Positions 47,708 to 60,377 of a DNA stretch of 64,000 nucleotides are shown here, piece by piece (within the stretch, counting starts at the first letter, position 1; each line of letters starts with the position of its first letter). This stretch comes from Hevea brasiliensis (lineage: Eukaryota; Streptophyta; Magnoliopsida; Malpighiales; Euphorbiaceae): positions 85,351,183 to 85,415,182 of the forward strand of contig NC_079499.1 of assembly GCF_030052815.1 (NCBI RefSeq). The letters run 5' to 3'. The notes beneath the pieces were generated by a model, which worked only from the letters and a program-made list of their open reading frames with translations, made no database searches and was not told the origin of the DNA. Made by a program: the position numbers and the translations under genes.

Positions 47708-50417
47708 GGTTCGGGTTATATGAATGATGGTCTTTATTATTTGGATAATAATGACAAACACAAATTGAATGTAAGTGATCTAAAAGAATGCAATGCCATG
47801 GTGAAAACCAACTCAAGATCAAAATATATTTGGCACTTAAGATTATGTCATATTGCAGAAGATAGGATTGCAAAATTGGAGAAAATGGGGATTCTATCCT
47901 CATTGGGCTCTGAGCCTACTCCAACTTGTGAATCTTGCCTTCAGGGTAAAATGACTAGATCACCCTTTGTTGGACAAGGGCTAAGAGCTGAAAATATTTT
48001 GGAGCTAATACATAGTGATGTATGTGGTTCATTTAAAGAAATGGCTAGAGGGGGTTTTCATTATTTTATTACCTTTACTGATGATAAATCAAGGTTTGGG
48101 TATTTGTATTTGATGAAATACAAACATGAATCTTTTGAAAAGTTCAAAGAATTTAAATCTGAAGTAGAAAATCAAACAGGAAAGAATATTAAAGCTCTTC
48201 GATCAGATCGTGGAGGTGAATATTTGAGTACTGAATTTGATGAATACTTGAGAGAGCATGGCATTGTTTCTCAGCTGACTCCTCCAGGAACGCCACAGCT
48301 GAATGGTGTATCTGAAAGGAGAAATCGCACCCTATTGGATATGGTACGTAGTATGATGAGCTATACTGATATGCCAATCTTCTTTTGGGGATTTGCATTA
48401 GAATCAGCTTTGTATATTCTGAATAGGATTCCATCAAAATTAGTTTCTTCCACACCTTATAAGATATGGCATGGAAGAAAACCAAGTCTTAAGCATGTTA
48501 AGATTTGGGGTTGTCCAGCTTATATCAAAAAGCTGAACACTGATAAATTGGAGACCAGATCAGAAAAAGGTCGATTTGTTGGATATCCAAAAGATAGTTT
48601 TGGATATTATTTTTATTTGCCTACTTCACAAAAGGTTGTGATAAGTAGAGATGCCACATTTCTTGAACAACAGTTTGTTCAAGAAGGAGGCAAAGGAAGG
48701 CAAATAGATTTAGAATTGAAGAATTCTGACCAACCAACAGATCAGATGGATATAGATCCATCTAGTCAACCAATACCCGTTGATGAAACATCTACAGCTG
48801 TTCCTCGTAGAACAACCAAGGTATCTCACCCACCAGTGAGATATGGTTTTCTTCATGAAGAAGAACAAGAGTTGTCTACTCATGAAGAAGTAGATCATGG
48901 AGATGATCCAATTACCTATGAAGAAGCTATATCGGATATAGACTCTTCAAAATGGATTGATGCTATGAAATCCAAGATTGATTCCATGTATAAAAATCAA
49001 GTTTGGGATCTTGTTGATCCACCTGAAGGTATTATACCTATAGGGAACAAATGGGTTTTCAAGAAGAAAATTGGTTCTGATGGAAAGGTAGAGACCTATA
49101 AGGCACGGCTAGTAGCGAAAGGGTTTCGCCAAAGGCAAGGAATCGACTATGAGGAGACTTTCTCACCTGTTGCCATGCTTAAATCAATTAGGATTTTATT
49201 AGCAATAGCTGCATACTATGATTATGAGATTTGGCAGATGGATGTCAAAACAGCTTTTCTCAATGGATACATTGAAGAAAACATTTTCATGGAACAACCT
49301 AGGGGATTTGAATCCCAAGATGGTTCCAAGGTATGCAAGCTAAAGTGATCCATTTATGGGTTGAAACAAGCTTCGAGGAGTTGGAACATCCGTTTTGATG
49401 AAGCCATTAAATCCTTTGGTTTTATCAAAAATAAGGATGAGCCATGTGTATATAAGAAGGTTAGTGACAATGCTATCACTTTCCTTGTCTTATATGTGGA
49501 TGACATACTGTTGATGGGTAATGACACAGGTATGTTGACGACTATAAAGGTATGGTTGTCAAATACATTCTCCATGAAAGACTTAGGGGAGGCAACCTAT
49601 ATTCTTGGAATTCATATCTATAGAGATAGAGCGAAAAGAATAATTGGTTTATCCCAAAGTCTACACTTGGAAAAGGTGTTAAAGAGGTTTAACATGCTTG
49701 ATTCCAAGAGAGGATTGTTACCAGTGAGACATGGTATCCACCTTTCTAAAGAGATGTCTCCAAAGACACCTGAAGAAAGAGATAAGATGGCCAGGATTCC
49801 ATATGCTTCGGCTATTGGAAGTTTAATGTATGCAATGTTGTGTACTAGGCCGGATATCGCATATCTCGTTAGTTTGACTAGCGGTATCAATCCAACCCAG
49901 TTTGGAACATCGGATAGTCACAAGAATATCCTTAAGTACTTGAGAAGAACTAAGGATTTATTCTTGATTTATGGAGGTGGAGACTTGCAATTGGATGGTT
50001 ATACTGATTCTGATTTCCAATCAGATATCGATGATAGAAAGTCTACCTCTGGATATGTGTTCATTTGTAATGGAGGTGCAGTCAGTTGGAAGAGTTCCAA
50101 ACAGAGCACGACTGCAGATTCTACTATAGAGGATGAGTATATTGCTGCATCAGATGCTGCAAAGGAAGCTGTTTGGATAAAAAAAGTTCGTGAAAGAACT
50201 TACAGTAGTTCCTTCCATTGAGTCAGCAGTTCCACTACACTATGACAATAATGGAGTAGTCATACAGGCTAAGGAACCAAGGTCTCACCAGAAATCCAAA
50301 CACATAGAAAGGCGCTACCACATTATCAGAGAAATAGTTGGGCGAGGCGATGTAGCCATGCAGAAAATAGCATCAGCTGAAAATCCAGCTGATCCATTCA
50401 CTAAGCCTATGTCATAG
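47708..50417 (+). pseudogene. Copia-1 integrase, reverse transcriptase and RNase H
   Basis: Resumes the frame cut at 37017. The pre-integrase domain YIWHLRLCH...CESCLQGK (about 47825-47960) comes first. The integrase core has HSDVCG, LRSDRGGEY and GVSERRNRT, giving an intact D,D,E triad. Then come the C-terminal GRFVGYPKDSFGYYFY block, the RVT_2 domain with QMDVKTAFLNG and YVDDILLMGND (YVDD at 49493-49504), and RNase H with DDRKSTSGYVF. Two lesions are seen: a TGA at 49346-49348 where Copia-2 has Arg (CGA to TGA), and one extra A in the run 50179-50185, which shifts the last 75 codons. The end is TAG at 50415-50417. Confidence 0.95.
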
Positions 50418-50480
50418 ACTCAGTTAGACTGACATCTTGAGAAGATAGGTCTAAGATATTGTAATGAATGGCTCTAGTGC

Positions 50481-50491
50481 TAGTGGGAGAT
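50481..50491 (+). other. Copia-1 polypurine tract
   Basis: TAGTGGGAGAT directly before the 3' LTR start TGTTAGTAG. Confidence 0.92.
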
Positions 50492-52599
50492 TGTTAGTAG
50501 TATGCCCTAGAGCATATCATTTAGTATGTATCTTGTACATATTTTTATTAATAAAAGGCATTTCCACTTTTCCGTTTACATAATATATTTATGCGTAATA
50601 GAAAAGGTCCGTTGATATTTTGTTAGAAATGTTATTCTTAAGTTGTTAAGAATATGAGTGACAATATTTCTAGCACGAAGTATCATAAATAGGTTCACAA
50701 TCGAGGATACTTCATAATAAGGACATGACTTATCCAGAAAGATTGTATTCATGTTTGTTCCCAAGTTATTTATATGAGATATAAATAAGATGGAATGGTG
50801 AGTCTCATTCCATATAACAAACATGATAGGCACTTATAAATGATAAGTAGGCCGAACCAGTGACACTTATGACAAGCACATGGAGTTTACTCTTGTCAAT
50901 GTTTTGTCATAAATCATATCAGTGCATATAATCTTTAGACCTGAGATAGCACAGTTATCTTGTATATAGGTAGTTTGAGTTTGATACTGCTTTCATACTT
51001 GTACTGTGTATGGGTATATGGGCATGTGTTGGCTCCTACTAGTTATATATGGAGGTAGGTGTTGATCAAGATGGAATCTGTTCCTCTAAGTAAATAGAGA
51101 TAAAATCCTATGTTCATTTAATTGTTCTTGATGTTTCAAGTTCCTGGCCAGGACAGATAGATTTATTCAGAAAAGAGTTTCTGATGAGAAAATCTTTTTA
51201 ATCAAGAACTCGAATTAAAAGAGAGCATAATATTCATAACAAATGGAGTTTGACATAAACCATGACTCCAGCTTGAGTTGGGATTTTGTAACAGAGAGAT
51301 TCTAGTGCATGGTAACATATGATTATAGGTTCATTTAAGGTAAACCTTATTACTAATTGGGTGGCCATGGCATGTTATGCTAGGTGTTAACCATGGTCTA
51401 TGAGGTTCATAAAATGATTTAGAGAAATCATTTATGGTAAGAAAGAGTTCTGATGATATTAAGAGTTGATATCATGTCTCATTGCCAATTAGTGATGAGC
51501 CTAGTAAGTCACACACATACACAAGTTATCACCTAATTAAATATGATTTAATTAATTAATTAAAGAGTTTAATTGATTAATTAAATAGGTTTGGTTTGCA
51601 ATTAGTTTGCAAAGTCCCTAGCATGACTTGAAACCAAATCTAGATTATTAGATGTATAATATAAGTTAAATTTATATTTAAAGTGTTTAAATATGAATTT
51701 AATTAATGAGAAATTAATTAATAGAGATTAATTAATTAATTTATATTTGATATAAATTAATTAGAAGAAGAAAAATAATTATTTTGGGTTGAGAACTCAA
51801 AATTAAGACACAGGGGCATTTTGGTCATTTTGCAGTGTGACACGTGGCACCATGAGATGGTTACACATGGCATAACACATAAGCTTGCCAAATGTTTTTT
51901 AATCATATAAGATGATTAAAATCAAGATTACATATAGGTTTGACACTTGGCACAATGTGATTGGGTCACTTAAACCTAGAGCTAATCAAAGGGTGACATG
52001 TGGCAAGGGTTTAATGTGTTAACCTAGCTATTTTAAGTGTTGTTATGAGAAAATAAAATACAACCAGCAGCCATACTCCTTGGTCACGCCATTTTGCAGC
52101 CCTCCCTCTATTCTTCTTCATCTCTCATCAATTCAAAGAGATTAGCCATCAATCTCTTGAATTAAGAACACTAGAAATAGTTTCTAGTATCCTGTTTACA
52201 TCTCTAATCTCTTAAAAGGCAGAACTTGAATTTCTAATTAATAGAAAAAGCTTTAGAAGCTGTTCAAGGGCTGCCATAGGTGTTCTTGGTGTGGACAAGC
52301 TAGAGGGACAACATCTGGTGTCCTGAAGATGAATCTCAAAGGCGCAGACACGCTGTAGTGCATCAAGAGGTTAGTGTAATCGTTCTTGATTTAATCTAGG
52401 GTTCTAAAATTAATCTGATTAATTTTAAAATCTTAAATGGAAAATACAGATCCAAAAACATATTAAAAGAGTTTTAATATGTTGTTTATCATTGAAATCA
52501 AATAGATAAAAATAAATCTTGCATGATGCATGTGACCCTAGGTGGAAATTTTTGAATTCAATGGTATAAACTTGTGTTTTTCACGCTTCCGTTCGTTCA
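50492..52599 (+). repeat. Copia-1 3' LTR
   Basis: Starts TGTTAGTAGTATGCC and ends TCGTTCA before the AATCC duplication. It carries the G-box motif at 51840-51848. No gene is seen in it. Confidence 0.95.
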
Positions 52600-52604
52600 A
52601 ATCC

Positions 52605-52940
52605 ACCAATAATAGTCACAATAGTACTTACCCCCCAGATACGGTGTCTATATAGCCATAACTTAACTACCCGAACCTGTGCCTTTACTAAGTAGGCATA
52701 CCCTAAAGCTCTCACTGATTGAGCATTGCCTTTCATGGTACATATCACTATGGCAATCCTCAAAATGTTTACTCATTAAACTTTACATCACTTTATATCC
52801 TATAAGAACCAATACACTAGACAAACACCAAAACATGCTACCCGAGGAATAACACTAAAATTAGAAGCAATGACTTACAAAAAAGAAAAAACAAAAATCT
52901 ATACCTCACATGATACTTTTCCATGAATTTAGAGCCTAAA
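52605..52940 (-). other. Element X internal region next to its primer site
   Basis: Continues the X internal domain beyond Copia-1. On the minus strand an ATG near 52737 opens a frame (MKGNAQSVRALGYAYLVKAQ) that resembles no family I know. It runs into a GGGG|GTAAGT splice-donor-like site near 52653. No gag motif is visible. It could be a short leader exon or chance. Confidence 0.35.
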
Positions 52941-52951
52941 CTCTGATACCA
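52941..52951 (-). other. Element X primer binding site
   Basis: CTCTGATACCA, the reverse complement of TGGTATCAGAG, lies 4 bp from an LTR end TGTCACGACC, so X is on the minus strand. Confidence 0.75.
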
Positions 52952-52955
52952 ACTT

Positions 52956-54423
52956 TGTCACGACCTAACTCTGTGGGTCAAATCGGCACTAGAACTTGGG
53001 TTAGCCTAAATTCCTCGAAACCCATAATAAGCCTCATATTTCAAAACCCATAACTAGACCCAAACTCAGGGCCTAACATCCAAGATAAAATAAATATTAT
53101 TACTAAATTTGGGTTATCTCAGCCCAAAAGCCATCATACATAAACATTTAGGGGAGCCAAGCTCACCTTAATATCCAACATACATAAACCGTTTAATTAT
53201 TAAATAATTAATAATATAATATATTAATACACTTTAGTGTTACAATGTATTTCTAAGAGTGAAATAAAGAAATAAGTAAACAATTAACTAAACAAAGGAA
53301 AAAGTACTACTAAGCAGTATGATAACTTGTGAAGAAAAATACAAGTTTGACTCTGTAGAAAAGAATGCTCCTCCTGTAACCTAAAAAAATATATTGAATA
53401 GGAATAAGTGTTTAACTCTGAGAGTTTATGTATTGATTATAATTATAATTTCTATAACTATCTAATTCTAATGTAGTCCTATTCATGAAAATGTATCAAT
53501 CAAATAACTCACTAAATCCTCATATGAGAGGATATATTAAAGCTACACATGCACCTATAATACATATGGGGAGCTGACCCCATACCTTAGCTCTTTGAAA
53601 TCTAACATATTTTCTTAAACCTTTTCTGTGAGAGTCAGCGAAATATAGTGCCGTACTTCCCTCGCAGTGGCAGGAGTTAGTCCATCCATATAGCCGTTGT
53701 ATCAACCTCACCCATCCATAGCCATATCCATATCTACAGGAGTCAGTGAATTTCTCATGCTGTATCTACCTCAGGGTTCCACATACGTAATACATATATA
53801 TAAGATCTAACTTACCCCCCAAGGTGGCATAACACAAAAAATTTATAATGCAACACTTAGGGATGCTCATGATATAATAACTAATTACATATGCATAAGT
53901 GAATGCATGAGCATGCCAATAAATATAAAATATAAAATATAAATAATATTAAAATTATAAAAATAATTAATATCCAACTCATAGAGTTGGTGACTCAATT
54001 GTAGTTGGTCTGGCTGTAAGAAGAAGCTAGTCAGCCTTGATTACCTATATAGACACATTGACCTCTTTAATTGAATAATAGAATTAACCAATTAATTTAA
54101 TCTACAAAAGAAGGTCTTATCAAAATTTTGGTAAAGTCTTTCAACCTAACCCCTTATAAGAAAACTCAATAAAATGTAACAAATAGGGCCTCAAGTGTAC
54201 AACAACAATTATAATGCCCATCCAGAGCCTACAAGAAACCTAATTTAGGTCTAATCATCTGAACTTCAGCTTAAGTCTCTAGCTCTTCTACAATCTAAAT
54301 AATTATTTTAAGCATTTAAAAAACTATGAAAATATTCTTGGAGGTCCTTTACATCATTTTTGTATTAATTAAATTCATTTTTACATAATTTCACTAAGCT
54401 AAGAATATTTTACAGATTAATCA
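52956..54423 (-). mobile_element. Element X, right part: 5' LTR cut by Gypsy-3
   Basis: Starts TGTCACGACC next to the primer site. It continues as AT-rich, gene-free sequence, including a short TATAAAA-type simple repeat near 53922-53945, to 54423, where Gypsy-3 begins. The U3 end of this LTR is not in the window. Its family differs from Gypsy-1, -2 and -3. Confidence 0.6.
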
Positions 54424-57002
54424 TGTAACACCCCTATTTGCATAGCCTGGTATATTTCACTATTCCGGTGACCGGTGAACCATACTTAAGATAACTAGAT
54501 AAGCCCTAAACACAAATAATTAGTAATTGTCAATTAGTTAAGTATAAATATGAAAAACAGAACATAAGAAGTTAAATGAGCCGAGAGTCACAACGATGGG
54601 TGACCTTCTGGGGAAGGATTGCGAAGTCGATTTAAACTCAAATTTCGAACCATAAAATGTGATGCTGCGGTCCTTAGGACTATTGCGAACACAGTGGAAA
54701 AGAGAAAATCATGAAAAAGAATTGTTAAACCAGTCAAATAATTAGGTTAGGGAGCCGAAAGAAATATTGAATTATTTGCAAACCAGGTCGAACCGGTGAG
54801 GGGCTATTTGGTCAATTGACCCCAAGAGCTGACTCCTAACCTAGCTGTCAAATAAAATCAGAGAAAAGAAAATTTCGAAATCAGAAATTAAATTAAAGAA
54901 CTAATGGAAAAATAAATAAAAAAAAGGAAAATGAAAAAGGTGAAAAGAGATGACATCATGCATGATGCCATAAATATTATAATTAAAATTAAATTTTCGA
55001 TAATTTGTGGTCTTCCTAAAGACATAAAAAAAAAGAAAAGAAAAAAAAAAGGGAAAGTCATCTTCTTCAAGCCGCCCATCTCTCTCTCTCCCTCTCCCTC
55101 ACCAAAACCCCATGGAAGCTCATTTTGAGCTTGATCAAACCCTAAATCCCACCATAGAAATTTAAACTTCCATCATTAAATCTTGATTTCAAGCTTTGAT
55201 AGAGAACTTGACAATAAAAAGAAGAAGAAAGGAAGAGGTTTTTGAAGAGGTAAAAACTTAAAGAAAGGTGAGTAATATAAACCTTGCATTTTTAGTTTAA
55301 TTCTAGTGTTTATGATTGAATGAACTTGGAAATAAACTTAAAATGAAATGAAAACAAGTGTTGGGGGACAAAGTTAAATTTCAGCCAGCTAGGGTTTGAT
55401 GGGTGTATACATGTGTTTTGATTGAATTAGTAGTGTAGGTAAGCTTGAATGAGTTAAGGAAGCATGTGTATTTGTGTTTAATTAGTTAAATCCAACAATA
55501 GGTGAATTAGGGTTTGGCACCTAGGGTTTGGAGAAAAAAATGTGAGAATGTGTTAAATAGTGTGTTGGACTTGGTTTGAGGTGAGAAATAGTCATTTGTG
55601 ACCAATTGGAGTATGTTAGAAGTGTTGGAACCAAATGCAAATTCGGATTGCTTAGGGTCATGCTATAGGCAGTAGGACCAAGGTCCCTTTCAGGGACTAA
55701 AAATGAAAATTTACAAGTCCAATTGGTGTGAGGCCAATTGGGATGAAAATAAACACAAAATGGAACATATTTCATTTAGGAATCATGCCCAAAAAGTGAC
55801 CAAAACCTAGTGACCAAATTGACCAAAGCCGAATTAGGCAATCTGACTTGTACAAAAATGACCTGTCTGTTCATTTGACCATAACTTGGGCTAGACAGGT
55901 CTAAATAACCTGAAATTTTACCAGTGGAAAGATGAGGTATAGACCTAAAACTTTCATGAAGAACACAAACTCAAATTATGCCTTTAACTAAGTCATTTGG
56001 CCACCCAAATTTAGTGACCTAAAACTGCCAGAACCAGTTTGGTGCCCATAAATCTGGGTTAAGTCCAATCCGGCAGCCATGATTCAAATGGCTATAACTT
56101 AAGCTACAAAACTCCAAATTGAATGATTCAAAGAGGAAAATAAAGCTAAGATAATAAGGAACAATTTTTATGAAGAAAACTTAACCCAATTCTAACAGCA
56201 AAATGACCAATAGAACAGTGCAACATAAGACCCCAAAACTGAAAAGTTGCAATTTTGCCTAAAAGACCTAAGTTTTGAGAAAACAACCAAAACCAACAAA
56301 ATTGGTGACCAAAATGTGGTATGTGGGTGAAGTTCGAGTTCCCATACCTATTAAGCCTTAGAAAGTCAACAAATTGACTTGAATAGTATCATGAATAGTA
56401 ACCTCAACATGAAATTTGTAAGAATGTAAGTTTAAACATTAGAATTAGTTATTGGAATTGTTATGAAGTAAAGATATTTGTTTATACCCTTGTAATTATT
56501 TGATGTAAATATTGTAATATTTTATGTATCAATGTAAAGTTGAGCAGTTATATAATAAATTGTAATAATATTATTTTTGTATTTTATATCTGTAAATTAA
56601 ACTTGTGAATGAAATTGTGAAATATTTTGAGATGATAAATTTTTGTTGAATTGTGGAATGAAATGGAATTGAGTTGATTTGAGTTGGGAGTTGTAAAAAA
56701 TTTATTGGAAGTGTTTTTCTCAGGTATTTGAAGAACTATTTTCTCAAAATACAGACGGCACTCTGCCGAAATTTTTATAAAATTTGTGGAAAAATAAAAT
56801 GGGACAAAAATTTTAAGTAGTTTTGAAACTTCGAATAAATGATTTTAATTCCTATCAAAATGCTTACCACTTCCAAAATATAAGAAAATGGTTTCAAAAT
56901 CCCTTGTAGTGTACTTAATGAATTATCGATAGGTGAAGTTCGGTAGTTCATTAGATATTCTACAGGATCATGTTATGCCTTACAGAGGGGTAAGGTGTGA
57001 CA
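54424..57002 (+). repeat. Gypsy-3 5' LTR
   Basis: Starts TGTAACACCCC and ends GGTGTGACA. The palindrome is at 54950-54971, overlapping a TATA-like ATAAATAT at 54970, with a purine/CT-rich leader and a donor-like AAAG|GTGAGT at 55268. No gene is seen in it. Confidence 0.94.
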
Positions 57003-57010
57003 TGTTTTAG

Positions 57011-57022
57011 TGGTATCAGAGC
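57011..57022 (+). other. Gypsy-3 primer binding site (tRNA-iMet)
   Basis: TGGTATCAGAGC, 8 bp after the 5' LTR end. Confidence 0.95.
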
Positions 57023-57192
57023 ATGGTTTTGCAATAAATTTTGACAATTTATGTGAATATTTCTTTGATAAGTACAACTGCTCAAGTGTCTTTAATTGAT
57101 ACATATGGCATATTTACATCATGAATATGCACTAACGGAGGTCAACCTCCTTGTGTTTGATCTCAGGAAGTAGAAATTTTATTGGAAATGGA

Positions 57193-58545
57193 ATGGAAGA
57201 GGGAGATCATTTCGTGGAACAATCTATTGAGGCTGAGGTCCAAGGGGAAGCCCCAGCACTCCAGAACGTGAGTGGGTTAGCCACTCCAGCTCCTACTCCA
57301 GCGCCGCAGTTTCCTGCTCAGTTTGTACAGCAGATGGCTACGTTTTTCCAACAAATGGTGGGAAATGTGCCACCCCAAGCTCTGATGCAAGCACTTGTAG
57401 CACAACCACAGCCCTCAGCTCGATAATATGAAAAATTGATGAAATTTGGAGCCACCGAGTTTAAGGGCATTGTGGATCCACTGGAGGCAGAACAGTGGTT
57501 AGAGCGAATGGAACAGGTTTTCAGAAAGCTGCAGTGTGCAGAAGAGCTGAAGTTCGAGTACTCTGTTTCTTTGATGCAAGGGGATGCATATGAATGGTGG
57601 AAGACTATCCCCCATAGCCTGGTTGAGCCACCTGTGTTGACCTGGTCAGACTTTTTGAGGGAGTTTCGACAGAAGTGGGTTCCCAATGCTTATGTGGATA
57701 TGAAATTGCAAGAATTCTTAAGTCTAAAGCAAGGGGACAGAATAATAGCAGAGTATGAATGGGACTTTTCAAGGCTAAGCCACTATGCTGGAAGCTTAGT
57801 CTCCACTCCCAGAGATAGATGTAAGAGGTTTGAGGCCGAGTTAAGGCCGAATATGAGAATGTAAGCTGTGGGATTCAGACATCAGAATTTTTCTGAGTTG
57901 ATCTCACAGGCCCTGGAACTGGAAAGGATAGAATCAAAATGGGCAGTGAAGAAGGGAACACAAGAGAAAGAGAAGACTGAAAAGACTACTGGTCAAGCAC
58001 CTGAAAGTGGTTTAGGAAAGAGGAAACAGTTTGGAGGATCTAGCTCTCGCAGATCTGGCAGAGGCAGATTCTCTGGCCAAAGACCACCTCGATTTGGTCA
58101 GCAGACCCAACAAGCTTCGCGAGGATCTTTATCAGTCCAGCAGTGTGAAACCTGTGGTAGAACACACAGTGGGGTGTGTTTCAAGGCTATAGGTGCATGC
58201 TATAACTGTAGAGGGAGCGGACATTTCGCTAAGGATTGCACTAGTCCGCGCCGATCTGGACTTTCTCCTACATCTGAGGGATCAGCCCAAGTCTCTGCAC
58301 CTAAAGGGTCACAGCCAGCTGGTAGAGGTAGAGGCAGAGGTAGAGGCCCTAGTAACACTCCTGGAAGTCAAAGTACTGTCAACCAGCTAGTACCCAGTAG
58401 CGCATCAGTCAGAGTGTATACAATGCGTCAGAGGGAGGAGGCTGAAACATCAGACATAGTAGCTGGTATTTTCTCCATCCTTGACCAAGATGTATATGTG
58501 TTGTTTGATCTTGGCTCCACACATTCATATGTCAGTGTAATGTGA
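57193..58545 (+). pseudogene. Gypsy-3 gag and start of protease
   Basis: The start at 57193 (MEEGDHFVEQS) is shared with Gypsy-1. A Pro/Ala-rich N-terminus leads to MATFFQQM, then the Retrotrans_gag core with AYEWWKTIPHS, FRQKWVPNAYVDMK and the LSLKQGDRIIAEYEWDFSRLS block. A basic Gly/Arg linker follows, then two Cys motifs: CETCGRTHSGVC and the intact zinc knuckle CYNCRGSGHFAKDC at 58198-58239. The protease active site is D-L-G at 58507-58515 instead of D-P-G, a Pro-to-Leu change. In-frame stops are at 57424-57426 and 57862-57864. The frame ends at 58545, with a frameshift before 58575. Confidence 0.93.
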
Positions 58546-58574
58546 TGTATTCTACTGCTAGTCAGTGTATACCA

Positions 58575-60377
58575 ATGGACTATGATGTGCTAGTAACTAG
58601 TCCATTAGGCCAGGAGGTCAGGGTAAATAGACTATATAGGGATTGTCCTCTGGTGATCCAAGGACACACTTTTCTGTCTAATTTGATTGAAAAGCCCTTC
58701 AGAGATTAGGACATTATCTTGGGCATGGATTGGTTAGCTAGGCATCATGCAATGATTGACTATAGACTAAAGATAGTCACTTTTGGTCTCCCTCAGTATG
58801 GTGATGTGGTAATACATGGGGAGAGGCAGTTATTGCCTTTAAACATCATTTCAGCTGTACTGGCCAGAAAAATGATTAGGAAGGGGTGTGAAGCGTACTT
58901 AGCACATGTGATAGACACCCAAGTGGGTAGTCTAGCATTGAGGGACATCCTTACGCTATGTGACTTTTCGGATGTATTTCCTGATGAATTGCCAAGATTA
59001 CCTCCAAAAAGAGAAATGCAGTTTGAGATTGATGTTATGCCTGGTGTGTACTCAATCTCCATAACACCATATAGAATGGCACCTACAGAATTGAAAGAGT
59101 TGAAAGTGCAATTGCAAGAGCTACCTGACAAGGGCTTTATCCGCCCTAGTGTGTCACCTTAGGGAGCACCAGTGTTATTTGTTAAGAAGAAGGATGGCAC
59201 TCTCCGATTATGCATTGACTATCGACAGTTGAATAAGGTGACAATAAAGAACAGATACCCATTGCCCCGCATTGATGACTTGTTTGATTAGTTGAGGGGT
59301 GCAGGTGTGTTCTCCAAAAATGACTTGAGATCAGGTTATTATCAGCTAAAAGTACAAGAGCAGAGTATTTCTAAAACTACCATTAGAACCCGCTATGGCC
59401 ATTATGAGTTCTTGGTCATGCCATTCTGGTTAACTAACGCTCCGGCTGCTTTTATGAATTTGATGAACACTATCTTCAGACCATATCTCGATCAGTTTGT
59501 AGTTGTGTTTATAGATGATATATTAATTTATTCGAGGAGTGCAGAAGAGCATGATAGACATTTGCGGATTGTACTACAAACTTTAAGGGAGAAACAACTA
59601 TACGCCAAATTGTCGAAGTGTGAATTTTGGCTAGAAGAAATATCTTTCTTAGGGCATGTAGTATCGGTAGATGGTATTAAGGTAGATCCTAGCAAGATAG
59701 AAGCTGTCCTTAATTAGAAGCCGCCCAGAAATATTATAGAGATTCGCAGTTTTTTGGGTTTAGCTGGATACTACCATTGATTTGTGAAGGGATTTTCTAT
59801 GTTGGCATCTCCATTGACTAAGCCACTTCGAAAAGATGTGAAATTTCAGTGGACGGATAAATGCCAACAGAGTTTTGATGAGTTAAAGAGGTGTTTGACT
59901 GAGACTCCAGTCCTGACTTTACCTACTCCGGGTAAAGAATACATAGTTTACAGTGATGCTTCTCACAATGGGTTAGGTTGTGTATTGATGTAAGATTGAA
60001 ATGTCATTGCCTATGCATCACGCCAGCTAAAATCGCATGAGAGGAATTATCCGACACATGATTTGGAGCTTGCAGCTATAGTGTTTGCTCTTAAGATCTG
60101 GAGACACTATTTGTATGGGGAAAAGTGTTACATCTACACAGATCATAAGAGTTTGAAGTATTTGGGCACTCAGAAGGAGTTGAATTTGAGACAGAGGAGA
60201 TGGTTAGAGTTGATAAAAGACTATGATTATCTGATAGACTATCAGCCAGGGAAAGCTAATGTGGTAGTTGACGCCTTAAGTCGCAAGACTATGGTAAGTC
60301 TATGGGTTACTCTTTTGTCTATGGTACATGAGTTGAGGTCATTACATGCCAGCTTAGAGATTAATGATGAGGGGTAG
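58575..60377 (+). pseudogene. Gypsy-3 protease end, reverse transcriptase, RNase H
   Basis: A single frame holds the protease block ILGMDWLARHHAMIDY, then the [47 protein letters not shown] (Gly changed to Trp within FGL) and the catalytic [10 protein letters not shown]. The RNase H follows with [24 protein letters not shown] and [15 protein letters not shown]. In-frame stops are at 58707, 59160, 59289, 59715, 59778, 59991, 59997 and 60375. Comparison with Gypsy-2 shows that five of them (59160, 59289, 59715, 59778, 59991) replace Trp, Gln, Trp, Arg and Gln. Confidence 0.93.

Larger units (their letters stand above)
19316..52599 (+). mobile_element. Copia-1: Ty1/copia element carrying two nested insertions
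   Basis: Plus-strand element with LTRs at 19316-21422 and 50492-52599 (2107 and 2108 bp, nearly identical by eye). It is flanked by AATCC at 19311-19315 and 52600-52604, so it inserted in element X. Removing Copia-2 (23335-35953) and Gypsy-2 (37018-47702), each with one copy of its duplication, leaves an element of about 10 kb. The order is primer site, 1.7-kb leader, then one gag-protease-integrase-RT-RNase H frame, the domain order that defines copia. The frame resumes exactly across both insertions. Only one nonsense codon and one frameshift are evident in pol, so it is relatively young apart from its zinc knuckle. Confidence 0.95.

Noticed and set aside
52581..52763. Small minus-strand frame in the element X leader as a real gene.
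   Set aside because: Part of it is Copia-1 LTR end, it has no family resemblance and no second copy to test. Kept only as a possible leader segment.
54910..55080. A-rich and CT-rich runs as evidence of a SINE or processed copy.
   Set aside because: They lie at the same place in both Gypsy-3 LTRs and form part of the leader region.
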